Below are positions 1 to 6,435 of a stretch of DNA of 17,782 nt, piece after piece. The stretch is from Oscillospiraceae bacterium. Lineage in GTDB: Bacteria > Bacillota > Clostridia > Oscillospirales > Oscillospiraceae. The notes beneath the pieces are model-generated. The model saw nothing but the letters and a program-made list of their open reading frames with translations. It was not told the DNA's origin and did no database searches. How positions within the stretch are numbered: position 1 is the first letter of the stretch; each line of letters begins with the position of its first letter. Made by a program: the position numbers and the translations under genes. The stretch covers positions 1 to 17,782 of the forward strand of contig JAGCMI010000093.1 in NCBI GenBank assembly GCA_017646545.1, given 5' to 3'.

Positions 1-141
1 AAGTCGATAATCACAAGGTCAGGGCATTGACCTTTGCAGGAGGGATCGTAAGACCACGCTTGTGGCAAGTCCTGTTGATCGCACAATCCCCGCGTTCCGT
101 GGCCTAAGAAGCCTCGGAATTCATTCCGGGGAGTATGTCAC
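1..141 (+). mobile_element. Probable right end of an IS200/IS605-type (TnpB) element, cut by the window edge
   Basis: The first 141 bases are dense in hairpins: a 7-bp stem at 15-21/28-34, CCAC/GTGG around 55-66, and an 8-bp terminal stem at 112-119/124-131 followed by a short tail ending GTCAC. A structured 3' end with a terminal imperfect hairpin is what TnpB-bearing IS200/IS605 elements show, where the right end doubles as the 3' scaffold of the guide RNA. Reading frame 3 stays open from the window edge to TAA at 105-107 and could be the C-terminus of tnpB, but 34 residues are too few to identify it. The terminal hairpin is repeated at 11387-11416. Element identity is inferred; a non-coding repeat is the alternative. 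Confidence 0.5.
112..141 (+). repeat. Terminal hairpin repeat, copy A
   Basis: A 30-nt unit: an 8-bp stem (one G-U pair), a TTCA loop, then AGTATGTCAC. It matches the unit at 11387-11416 at 29 of 30 positions; the only difference is T124 versus C11399. Nothing beyond the unit is shared, which fits a conserved element end next to unrelated flanks. Confidence 0.75.
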
Positions 142-169
142 ATCTGTGCAATCGATACAAAACTACTGA

Positions 170-198
170 TTGCTATTTGGCGGAACATATAGTATGAT
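170..198 (+). promoter_or_regulatory. Promoter of the AGCS symporter gene
   Basis: TTGCTA at 170-175 and TATGAT at 193-198 are separated by exactly 17 nt. The short leader contains a GCGGA/TCCGC hairpin (200-215) that stops just before the GGGAGG ribosome binding site at 216-221. Confidence 0.6.
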
Positions 199-228
199 AG
201 CGGAGAATAATCCGCGGGAGGAATACAT

Positions 229-1659
229 ATGTCATTCGCAGAGATTGTAAACAAAGTGAATTCTATCGCCTGGGGCCCCTGGATGCTGATTCTGCTGGTG
301 GGTACGGGTATTTATTTGACCAGCCGGGTGGGATTTTTGCAACTGCGCAAGTTTGGCTATGCCATGAAAAATACCATCGGCAAGATCTTCAAAAAGCAGA
401 CTGCCGGCGCAGGTGAAGTGACCCCCTTCCAGGCCATGAGCACCGCCCTTGCCGCCACTGTCGGTACGGGTAATATTGCCGGTGTCACCGGCGCCATCGT
501 GGTGGGTGGTCCCGGTGCGGTGTTCTGGATGTGGCTGTCGGCCTTCTTCGGTATGGTCACCAAGTATGCCGAGGTGGTTCTGGCCATCCGTTACCGGGAG
601 CGCAACGAAAAGGGTGACTGGGTCGGCGGCCCCATGTACTATATCAAAAACGGTCTGGGCAAGAACTGGAAGTGGCTGGGCATCATCTTTAGTGTGCTGG
701 CGTGTCTTGCTGCCTTTGGCATTGGCAACATGACCCAGATCAATACCATTGCCACTTCCATCAACACCGCTGTCAATTCCTACGGTGTGGACACCAGCGC
801 TGCAGTGAATCTCTTCGGTCAGGAATTTTTGGTATTCAATTTGATCATTGGCGTTGTGATCGCAGCCATCGTGGGCATGGTGCTGCTGGGCGGCATCAAG
901 CGCATCGGCGCTGTGGCAGAAAAGCTGGTTCCTTTCATGGCTGTGGTGTATATTCTGGCCTCTCTGGCTGTGGTGTTCTGCAATCTGGATGCCGTAGGCC
1001 CCATTTTTGTTTCCATCTTTAAGGGCGCCTTCAATCCTTCCGCTGTGATGGGCGGCTTTACGGGCACCACCATTATGATGGCAATCCAGAAGGGTGTTGG
1101 CCGCGGTGTGTTCTCCAACGAAGCAGGTCTGGGTTCTGCCCCCATGGCCCATGCGGCTTCCTCTGAAACCAATCCCGTGAAGCAGGGTATGTATGGTATT
1201 TTTGAGGTCTTTGTGGACACGGTGATCATCTGCACCCTGACGGCGCTGGTGCTGCTTTGCGGCATCCACAACGGCATGGAAGTCAACTGGGGTGTTGGCG
1301 GCGGTGTGGAACTGATCAGCGCATCCATTTCTATGGTGTTTGGCCAGAAGCTGGGCTCTACCATTGTGGCGCTGGGCATCGTGCTGTTTGCCCTGTCCAC
1401 CGTGCTCAGCTGGGCGCTGTATGGCTCCCGTTGCTTTGAATTCCTCTTTGGCTCCAAGTTGCTGCCTGCTTACCAGATCGTCTTTGTGGTGGTTTGTGTC
1501 ATCGGCGCATCCATGGAACTGGAAGTGGTGTGGAACATTGCCGATACCCTCAACGGCTTTATGGCCATTCCCAACCTGATCGCTCTGATCGGCCTCAGCG
1601 GTGTGGTGACGAAGCTGACGAAGGATCATTTCGCCCAAGAGAAGATGCTGAAAAAGTAA
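229..1659 (+). CDS. Alanine/glycine:cation symporter (AGCS family)
   Basis: A 476-residue multi-pass membrane protein that should import alanine or glycine with Na+ (or H+). Family hallmarks are visible: the early motif around residues 72-86 (LAATVGTGNIAGV) and the signature near 291-309 (GRGVFSNEAGLGSAPMAHA). Length is normal for the family and about ten or more hydrophobic segments run through the protein. The ATG follows GGGAGG with a 7-nt spacer and has its own 17-nt-spaced promoter. A GC-rich hairpin lies just after the stop, so it is probably monocistronic. The family is certain; the preferred amino acid and coupling ion cannot be read from the sequence. Confidence 0.95.
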   Translation: MSFAEIVNKVNSIAWGPWMLILLVGTGIYLTSRVGFLQLRKFGYAMKNTIGKIFKKQTAGAGEVTPFQAMSTALAATVGTGNIAGVTGAIVVGGPGAVFWMWLSAFFGMVTKYAEVVLAIRYRERNEKGDWVGGPMYYIKNGLGKNWKWLGIIFSVLACLAAFGIGNMTQINTIATSINTAVNSYGVDTSAAVNLFGQEFLVFNLIIGVVIAAIVGMVLLGGIKRIGAVAEKLVPFMAVVYILASLAVVFCNLDAVGPIFVSIFKGAFNPSAVMGGFTGTTIMMAIQKGVGRGVFSNEAGLGSAPMAHAASSETNPVKQGMYGIFEVFVDTVIICTLTALVLLCGIHNGMEVNWGVGGGVELISASISMVFGQKLGSTIVALGIVLFALSTVLSWALYGSRCFEFLFGSKLLPAYQIVFVVVCVIGASMELEVVWNIADTLNGFMAIPNLIALIGLSGVVTKLTKDHFAQEKMLKK

Positions 1660-1664
1660 AAGAG

Positions 1665-1700
1665 AATCTTCCCCCGATGCATCATCTGCATCGGGGGATT
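1665..1700 (+). terminator. Hairpin after the AGCS gene
   Basis: Perfect 11-bp stem CCCCCGATGCA (1671-1681) / TGCATCGGGGG (1687-1697) with a 5-nt loop, starting 12 nt after the stop codon. There is no good T-run on the plus strand, so termination may be weak or Rho-assisted. Confidence 0.55.
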
Positions 1701-1758
1701 GCTATGTCACGAAAATCGTTTATCCGTATTTTTCGACCGACACGCTGAAACAGATTTC

Positions 1759-1786
1759 TTGCAATTTTCCGTTCCTATGGTATGAT
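1759..1786 (+). promoter_or_regulatory. Promoter of the M42 peptidase gene
   Basis: TTGCAA (1759-1764), a 16-nt spacer and TATGAT (1781-1786), followed by the AGGAGG ribosome binding site at 1797-1802. Confidence 0.55.
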
Positions 1787-1809
1787 AAAGAAAAAAGGAG
1801 GGATTTCCC

Positions 1810-2892
1810 ATGAAAATGAATGAACATGCCCTGAACCTGCTGCGTGACCTTTCCGATGCCCCCGGTGCGTCCGGATTTGAAGACGAGGTGGTGAAGGTTG
1901 CCCGGCAGTATGCTGCCTCCATCGGTGAAATGAAGGAGGATTTCCTGCGGAACCTCTACATTTACCGCAAGGAAAACACGGGCAATAAGCCGGTTCTGCT
2001 GCTGGATGGCCATTCTGACGAAGTGGGTCTCATCGTCCATTCCATCAAACCAAATGGCTGCCTGCGTTTTTTGCAGCTGGGCAGCTGGAATAAAAATGCC
2101 TTGGTGTCCAGTAAGGTGCTGGTTCGCAATGCCAAGGGAGAATACATCCCCGGCATCATTGCCGCAAAGCCGGTGCATTTCATGTCCGCTGCGGAGAAGG
2201 CCAATCCTTCCATGGATATTTCCAATATGGTCATCGATATCGGCGCTACTTCCTATCAGGATGCGGTGGAAAATTTCCATGTCCGCATGGGAGAACCCGT
2301 GGTGCCTGCCACCAAATTCTACCATGATGAAAAGCGTGGCCTGCTCTTCGGTAAGGCTTTTGACTGCCGCATCGGCTGCGCCGCCATGCTGGAAGCGCTG
2401 CACCGGCTGGAAGGGAAGGACTTGCCCTGCGATGTGGTGGCGGTGCTGTCCACCCAGGAAGAGGTGGGACACCGCGGCAGCCAAGTGGCCATCCACAATG
2501 TAAAGCCGGATATTGCCGTTGTGATGGAGGGTTGCCCTGCCGACGATACCTTCACCGAATCCTATGCCATCCAGACCGCCCTGGGCAAGGGCCCCATGTT
2601 CCGCCATATGGACATCAGCGTCATCTGCGCGCCCCGTTACCAGCGCTGGGCCTTGGATTTGGCGGCGAAGAAGGGCATCCCCGTGCAGGAATCCGTCCGG
2701 GAAGGCGGCGGCAATAATGCAGCCACCGTCCAGTCCACCCTCTCCGGTGCCCCTGCCATTGTGGCAGGCGTTCCCGTCCGCTATGCCCACTCCACCGACT
2801 GCATCTCAACAGAGTTTGACTTTGAAGCCACGGTGCAGATGGTGATGGCGCTGCTGGAAAACATCGATGCCGATGTGATCCGGGGAATGTGA
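1810..2892 (+). CDS. M42 family metallopeptidase (glutamyl/deblocking aminopeptidase-like)
   Basis: A 360-residue cytosolic aminopeptidase of the M42 family, which forms large dodecameric tetrahedral particles that trim peptides. Di-metal ligands and catalytic residues line up: H68 and D70 in the DGHSDEVG stretch, D185 in FDCR, the catalytic/metal pair E217-E218 in TQEEVGHRGS, an acidic residue at E240 (VVMEG), and H327 in YAHSTD. Length is typical. An AGGAGG site lies 7 nt before the ATG; a second in-frame ATG two codons later is a poorer choice. Natural substrate specificity is not evident. No terminator separates it from the following helix-turn-helix gene, so some co-transcription is likely. 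Confidence 0.93.
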   Translation: MKMNEHALNLLRDLSDAPGASGFEDEVVKVARQYAASIGEMKEDFLRNLYIYRKENTGNKPVLLLDGHSDEVGLIVHSIKPNGCLRFLQLGSWNKNALVSSKVLVRNAKGEYIPGIIAAKPVHFMSAAEKANPSMDISNMVIDIGATSYQDAVENFHVRMGEPVVPATKFYHDEKRGLLFGKAFDCRIGCAAMLEALHRLEGKDLPCDVVAVLSTQEEVGHRGSQVAIHNVKPDIAVVMEGCPADDTFTESYAIQTALGKGPMFRHMDISVICAPRYQRWALDLAAKKGIPVQESVREGGGNNAATVQSTLSGAPAIVAGVPVRYAHSTDCISTEFDFEATVQMVMALLENIDADVIRGM

Positions 2893-2925
2893 TTGCTGAT
2901 GCTGCCTGAAACGGAGAAAAATCAT

Positions 2926-3471
2926 ATGACCAAGCAGATTCCTGTGAAAATCAGCCCCGAGCTACTGCGTGGCATCGACGATTATTTGCAGCGGTATTAT
3001 GTGCAAGCGCCTGTGCAACCGGCGCGGGAAGTGCGTGAGCTGTTTTCGTGTTACAAAAGAGCAGCCTCGTGTGCGCCTCCCTCGGCAGCCATGGCCATGT
3101 CCTTGGAAGAGGTGCTGAAGCAGGAGGATGCCGGCTTTGCCCAGACCCTATTGCGGCTGATCGATGATTCCGGCAAAAAGGATTCGGAAATCTATAAGAA
3201 GGCCGACATCTCCAAACAGCACTTCTCCAAAATTCGCAATAATCCAGGTTACAAGCCCACCAAACCCACGGCCATTGCCTTTGCCTTGGCGTTGGAACTG
3301 GACTTGGAACAGACCAAAGATTTGATTGGCAGGGCAGGTTATGCCCTGACCAACAGCAGCAAATTTGATCTCATTATCCGCTACTTCATTGAGCAGAAAA
3401 ACTATAATGTGGTGGAGATCAATATCGCGCTGTATGAGTTTGATCAGCCGTTGTTGGGGGCACAGCTATGA
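2926..3471 (+). CDS. Helix-turn-helix domain protein of unknown role
   Basis: A 181-residue protein. The start is set at ATG 2926 because GGAG (2913-2916) precedes it by 9 nt; TTG 2893 and ATG 2899 are in frame but lack a ribosome binding site. The N-terminal third is variable-looking and contains a short amphipathic helix (ISPELLRGIDDYLQRYY). The C-terminal two thirds look like an XRE-like helix-turn-helix followed by helices (SEIYKKADISKQHFSKIR, then ALELDLEQTKDLIGRAGYAL), a pattern I recognise from uncharacterised Firmicutes proteins. It overlaps the next gene by 4 nt (ATGA), and a vWA gene follows, so the three probably act together. DNA binding is inferred. Confidence 0.75.
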   Translation: MTKQIPVKISPELLRGIDDYLQRYYVQAPVQPAREVRELFSCYKRAASCAPPSAAMAMSLEEVLKQEDAGFAQTLLRLIDDSGKKDSEIYKKADISKQHFSKIRNNPGYKPTKPTAIAFALALELDLEQTKDLIGRAGYALTNSSKFDLIIRYFIEQKNYNVVEINIALYEFDQPLLGAQL

Positions 3472-3878
3472 TTGACACAGAAGCATTTTGTTGCGAGGTT
3501 CGTGGGGCTGTGCAGGAAGAAGCCTATCTAACGCAAATACTTTTTGACGAGATTCAGCGGGTGGATATCCGAACCGGGGTAGTGTTGCAGCGAGTCGACT
3601 GTCCTAACACTGGCGGATTGATTGGAATTTACACCATCAAGGATGGCTATATTCTACATGGAGAGACAGAGCTATTCTGCTATGACAAGCAGTTAAACCG
3701 CATTTGGGAATTCAGCGCCAGAGATATTTTTGCGACACCAGATGGCGCCAGGGCGTTTTGGATTGAAGCGGATGCCATTCACTGCCGAGATTGGCTGGGA
3801 TGGCACTATGTGCTGGATCTGGACGGAAAGCTTATTTCTGAAAAACAACAAAACGTCCCCTGGCAGTTGACCAAATAA
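3468..3878 (+). CDS. Hypothetical protein, 136 aa, beta-rich
   Basis: Not recognised. The ATG overlaps the stop of the upstream helix-turn-helix gene (ATGA at 3468-3471), a layout that usually means translational coupling. The 136 residues contain alternating strand-like stretches with repeated aromatic/Asp turns (for example YTIKDGYILHGETELFCYDKQLNRIWEF, split here by GETE), reminiscent of a couple of blades of a quinoprotein or WD-type propeller but too short for a full one. There is no signal peptide or membrane segment. The sequence before the stop holds TTGACC, the candidate -35 box of the next gene's promoter. Codon use appears slightly less biased than in the neighbours, as expected of a lineage-specific gene. 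Confidence 0.7.
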   Translation: MIDTEAFCCEVRGAVQEEAYLTQILFDEIQRVDIRTGVVLQRVDCPNTGGLIGIYTIKDGYILHGETELFCYDKQLNRIWEFSARDIFATPDGARAFWIEADAIHCRDWLGWHYVLDLDGKLISEKQQNVPWQLTK

Positions 3879-3898
3879 AATCAGAAACCTCCTATAAT
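3867..3898 (+). promoter_or_regulatory. Candidate internal promoter for the vWA gene
   Basis: A perfect TATAAT (3893-3898) and a near-consensus TTGACC (3867-3872) are present, but the spacer is 20 nt, longer than optimal. The -10 box lies inside the left arm of the hairpin at 3887-3935, so a transcript starting here (about 3905) would lack that arm. Confidence 0.45.
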
Positions 3899-3935
3899 GT
3901 GGGTGTAAGCGAAAGCACACGACATTGTAGGAGGT
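3887..3935 (+). promoter_or_regulatory. Long hairpin burying the ribosome binding site of the vWA gene
   Basis: Arms 3887-3900 and 3922-3935 pair over 14 bp (13 Watson-Crick plus one G-U). Inside, GTGT (3903-3906) pairs with ACAC (3917-3920) and GC/GC closes a GAAA tetraloop at 3911-3914. The right arm contains the whole AGGAGG site (3929-3934) of the vWA gene and the left arm contains its complement CCTCCT. The structure is direct from sequence; translational silencing of readthrough mRNA is inferred. Confidence 0.8.
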
Positions 3936-3941
3936 ATTTTT

Positions 3942-4589
3942 ATGAAGAAGAATTTGACGGAGATGGTATTCATTCTGGACCGCAGCGGCTCCATGGCCGG
4001 TCTGGAGGACGACACCATTGGCGGCTTCAACGCCATGATTGAAAAGCAGAAGAGGGAAGAGGGCGAGGCTTTCGTGTCCACAGTGCTGTTTGACAATGTC
4101 AGCGAGGTGATCCATGACCGTGTGAGCCTGCAAAACATTCGCCCCATGACGAGGGAACAGTATTATGTCCGGGGCTGTACGGCGCTTCTGGATGCTGTGG
4201 GCAGGGCAATCCATCATATTGGAAATGTACACAAGTACGCCCGCGAAGAGGATCGTCCCGAAAAGACTCTGTTCGTCATCACCACCGATGGTATGGAAAA
4301 TGCCAGCCGAGAGTATAGCTACGATCGGCTGAAAACTATGATCCAGAGGCAGAAAGAGTGTTACGGTTGGGAATTCATCTTCTTGGGTGCAAATATCGAT
4401 GCGGCCAAGGAGGCAGCCCGTTTTGGTATTGAGAAGGAACGGGCCGCCAATTACCATGCCGACCGTAAGGGTACGAAAGTGATTTACGAAGCGGTGAGCG
4501 AGGTGGTTTGCAATGTGCGCGCCAACCGCCCCATGAACAGCGAGTGGAAACAAAGTATTGACGAGGACTACAAAAATCGCAAAAAATGA
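3942..4589 (+). CDS. von Willebrand factor A (vWA) domain protein
   Basis: A 215-residue single-domain vWA protein, predicted cytosolic. The metal-ion-dependent adhesion site (MIDAS) is complete: D13-S15-S17 in ILDRSGSM, T80 in RGCTALLDA, and D116 in TTDGMEN. Such stand-alone bacterial vWA proteins are protein-interaction modules, often in stress or tellurite-resistance type gene groups. AGGAGG lies 7 nt before the ATG but inside the hairpin at 3887-3935. A strong terminator follows at once. The gene is downstream of a helix-turn-helix gene and a 136-aa gene in the same direction, suggesting a three-gene module. The partner and process are unknown. Confidence 0.88.
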   Translation: MKKNLTEMVFILDRSGSMAGLEDDTIGGFNAMIEKQKREEGEAFVSTVLFDNVSEVIHDRVSLQNIRPMTREQYYVRGCTALLDAVGRAIHHIGNVHKYAREEDRPEKTLFVITTDGMENASREYSYDRLKTMIQRQKECYGWEFIFLGANIDAAKEAARFGIEKERAANYHADRKGTKVIYEAVSEVVCNVRANRPMNSEWKQSIDEDYKNRKK

Positions 4590-4590
4590 T

Positions 4591-4634
4591 AACAGCAAGG
4601 GCATCGGATATTTCCGATGCCCTTGCTGTTTTTA
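4591..4634 (+). terminator. Strong intrinsic terminator
   Basis: Perfect 18-bp stem (4591-4608 / 4613-4630), TATT loop, then a T-run. It ends the vWA transcript and insulates the IscB element and the flavin reductase locus from upstream readthrough. Confidence 0.92.
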
Positions 4635-4736
4635 CAAATCATTAGGGATAGCTTACGTGAAATACGGATTGTTCATCGTATGAGGCAGCGCGATGCAAAA
4701 TAAGATATTTTCATAGCTTTTTACTGCATCTTGCGT

Positions 4737-4763
4737 TATAATGGAAGCAATCAACGAAGGGAG
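4737..4763 (+). promoter_or_regulatory. Orphaned promoter -10 and ribosome binding site at the left flank of the IscB element
   Basis: A perfect TATAAT (4737-4742) is followed by AAGGGAG (4757-4763) and seven or eight more bases, exactly where a start codon would be expected, but the element begins instead. The -35 region with a 17-nt spacer (TAGCTT, 4714-4719) is weak. The layout closely resembles the leader at 12916-12950 (TATAATGGAA, about 15 nt, AGGAGG, ATG). I infer that this is the original leader of the reductase gene now starting at 6432. No gene is seen in 4635-4736. Confidence 0.65.
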
Positions 4764-5080
4764 ATTACACCAGTCAATAACCCCCACTTAGCCTAAAGGT
4801 TTGAAGCGGAGGCTTGTGATTGCAGGCGTAGCTTGTAACACAAGCCTGGATTGACTACCCTAAGTGCTACGGGCACTCCGTTACTGAGGAAATCATAGGC
4901 ACCCGCAGATGTTCATCCAAGTCTGTGGCTCTGCGGCAAGCGATTAAAAGCCCTGCGGGAAAGGGGCGGTGTCGCTTGCGATACTCCTATTGGAGTAGAA
5001 AACCCTCGGATAACATTGGGTATGGATACCTAACTGGGTATTGCCCAGCGTGGCTCTTTTCTAGCCACAACAGAAAATAT
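4756..5080 (+). ncRNA. Omega RNA (HEARO-type) of the IscB system, with predicted guide at 4756-4771
   Basis: About 320 nt of folded, essentially non-coding sequence directly before iscB. Visible stems: 4772-4778/4850-4856 (7 bp), 4810-4818/4839-4847 (9 bp), 4903-4909/4930-4936 (7 bp), 4936-4943/4972-4979 (8 bp, sharing one base with the previous), 4982-4987/4992-4997 with a TATT loop, and 5050-5055/5063-5068. IscB proteins use such an upstream RNA whose 5' end, copied from the flanking DNA, is the roughly 16-nt guide. That places the guide at 4756-4771, overlapping the orphaned ribosome binding site. Exact RNA ends are not determinable from sequence. Confidence 0.8.
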
Positions 5081-6431
5081 GGTAAGGAGGGCAACAGATG
5101 CCTGTATATGTACAGAACAAGTACGGGCAACCCTTGATGCCCTGCTCCCCAGCAAAAGCAAGACATTTACTGAAAGACAAGAAAGCGAAAATAATCAAGA
5201 GAACCCCGTTCACCATCCAACTGCTTTACGGTAGTTCTGGGTATAAGCAACCCATTGTTCTTGGGGTAGACGCAGGAAGTAAGACTATTGGCATCGCTGC
5301 CTGTACAGATAAGAAAGTTCTGTATGCTGCAGAAGTCAAGCCCCGCAACGATGTGGTGGAATTACTCTCTGCCCGGCGGGAATTCCGCAGAGCCAGAAGA
5401 AACCGCACCACGAGATACCGACAGCCCAGGTTTGATAACCGCACCCACAGTAAGCATAAAGGCTGGCTGTCTCCTTCGATAGAGGTAAAGATCCAGGAGC
5501 ATATCACTTCTATAAAGAGAATATGTATCATCCTCCCAATTAGCAAAGTCATTGTAGAAACCGCAGAATTTGACCTGCAGCTTATTAAGGCTGTCGAGCA
5601 AGGACTGCCTGTACCACAAGGTGAGGACTACCAGAAGGGTGAAATGCTGGGCCACTACAATGTGCGGCAGTATGTTTTCTTCCGGGATAACTACACCTGT
5701 CGTTGCTGTGGCAAGTATGGCAAAGGTATCAAGCTGCACGCTCACCACTCGGAAAGTCGCAAGACTGGTGGCAATGCCCCGGATAACGAAATCACCTTAT
5801 GCGATGACTGTCACAAGAAACTCCATAAGGGCATCATCACTGCTCCGCAACTGCTCAAACGAAAGCGCAAATCCACGAGAGATGCAGCTTTCATGGGCAT
5901 TATGCGTAAGACCTTGATGGAACGACTGCGAAACAAGCTGGCCATCCCGGTATATGAGACCCATGGTTATGTGACGAAGTACACTCGTGTGGAACTGCTG
6001 AAGCTGCCAAAGACTCACATTAACGATGCGATTTCTATTGCATACGGCAGATGGGGCCTGAAGGCAGGAATGTACCACAACTTCCGGCTACCAGAGTGCA
6101 GCTACGGGATAATGCCTGTGCGGCATCACAATCGGCAGTTGCATAAGGCTACAATTCTCAAAGGCGGTATTCGCAAGAACAACCAGGCTCCCAAATATGT
6201 AAGGGGCTTCCGGTTGTGGGACAAGGTTCTGTACAACGGCATTGAGTGTTTTATCTCTGGTCGGAGAACTAGTGGTTACTTTGCTCTTAAAACCTTGGAT
6301 GGTAAAGCAATTCACAATGGAGCAAACATAAAAAATCTAAGACTGCTGGAGCGGTCTACAAATTATCTTACTGAAAGGAGAGGGCTTTCCTTCCTCCCTA
6401 AAGAGGTAGGGGTACCCAGCCCAAATTTTAG
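4772..6431 (+). mobile_element. IscB-bearing IS200/IS605-like element (OMEGA system), no transposase
   Basis: The element consists of a structured left region (omega RNA), iscB, and a right end with a short hairpin (CCCTA 6396-6400 / TAGGG 6407-6411). There is no tnpA, so it must be moved in trans by a Y1 transposase elsewhere. The left boundary is placed at the first base of the AGTCAAT/ATTGACT closing stem (4772-4778/4850-4856), give or take about 3 nt. The right boundary is placed at 6431 because 6432 is the ATG of a complete host gene. No target duplication is seen, as expected for this superfamily. Boundaries are inferred from context. Confidence 0.8.
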
Positions 6432-6435
6432 ATGA
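5098..6435 (+). CDS. iscB: IscB RNA-guided HNH/RuvC endonuclease
   Basis: A 445-residue IscB, the ancestor-type relative of Cas9, expected to cut DNA matching the omega-RNA guide. All modules are present: the PLMP motif (residues 12-15), RuvC-I with D58 (GVDAGSKTIGIA), an arginine-rich bridge helix (93-111), RuvC-II with E154 (IVETAEFD), an HNH domain at about 200-245 (Cys pairs C201/C204 and C235/C238, H216-H217, N226/N230, H243), RuvC-III with H307/D310 (HINDAISIA), and a C-terminal RNA/TAM-binding region. No catalytic residue is missing, so it looks active. AAGGAGG (5084-5090) lies 7 nt before the ATG. Its stop codon TGA (6433-6435) lies inside ATGA, the start of the next gene, and so is probably host DNA. 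Confidence 0.95.
   Translation: MPVYVQNKYGQPLMPCSPAKARHLLKDKKAKIIKRTPFTIQLLYGSSGYKQPIVLGVDAGSKTIGIAACTDKKVLYAAEVKPRNDVVELLSARREFRRARRNRTTRYRQPRFDNRTHSKHKGWLSPSIEVKIQEHITSIKRICIILPISKVIVETAEFDLQLIKAVEQGLPVPQGEDYQKGEMLGHYNVRQYVFFRDNYTCRCCGKYGKGIKLHAHHSESRKTGGNAPDNEITLCDDCHKKLHKGIITAPQLLKRKRKSTRDAAFMGIMRKTLMERLRNKLAIPVYETHGYVTKYTRVELLKLPKTHINDAISIAYGRWGLKAGMYHNFRLPECSYGIMPVRHHNRQLHKATILKGGIRKNNQAPKYVRGFRLWDKVLYNGIECFISGRRTSGYFALKTLDGKAIHNGANIKNLRLLERSTNYLTERRGLSFLPKEVGVPSPNFR
6395..6412 (+). other. Right-end hairpin of the IscB element
   Basis: CCCTA (6396-6400) and TAGGG (6407-6411) form a 5-bp stem, extended by one T-G pair, within the last codons of iscB and about 20 nt from the proposed right boundary. 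Subterminal hairpins of this kind are the transposase recognition structures of IS200/IS605 elements. Short and therefore only suggestive. Confidence 0.45.

Noticed and set aside
232-1638. A 468-codon open frame on the minus strand opposite the AGCS gene
   Set aside because: The translation is His/Gln/Asp-rich with no family features, while the plus-strand product is a textbook AGCS protein. It is a codon-bias shadow.
1700-1712. ATGTCAC at about 1704, similar to the tail of the terminal hairpin repeat
   Set aside because: Only a few bases match and there is no preceding copy of the hairpin; chance similarity.
2893-2925. Earlier TTG/ATG starts for the helix-turn-helix gene
   Set aside because: No ribosome binding site precedes them; GGAG is properly spaced only for ATG 2926.
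4772-5080. A CRISPR array or tracrRNA near the HNH/RuvC nuclease
   Set aside because: No regularly spaced direct repeats are present, and the nuclease has the PLMP motif and small size of IscB, not Cas9.
4925-5137. A 70-codon open frame inside the omega-RNA region
   Set aside because: It has no ribosome binding site, overlaps the iscB start and coincides with strong RNA stems, so the structural reading is preferred.
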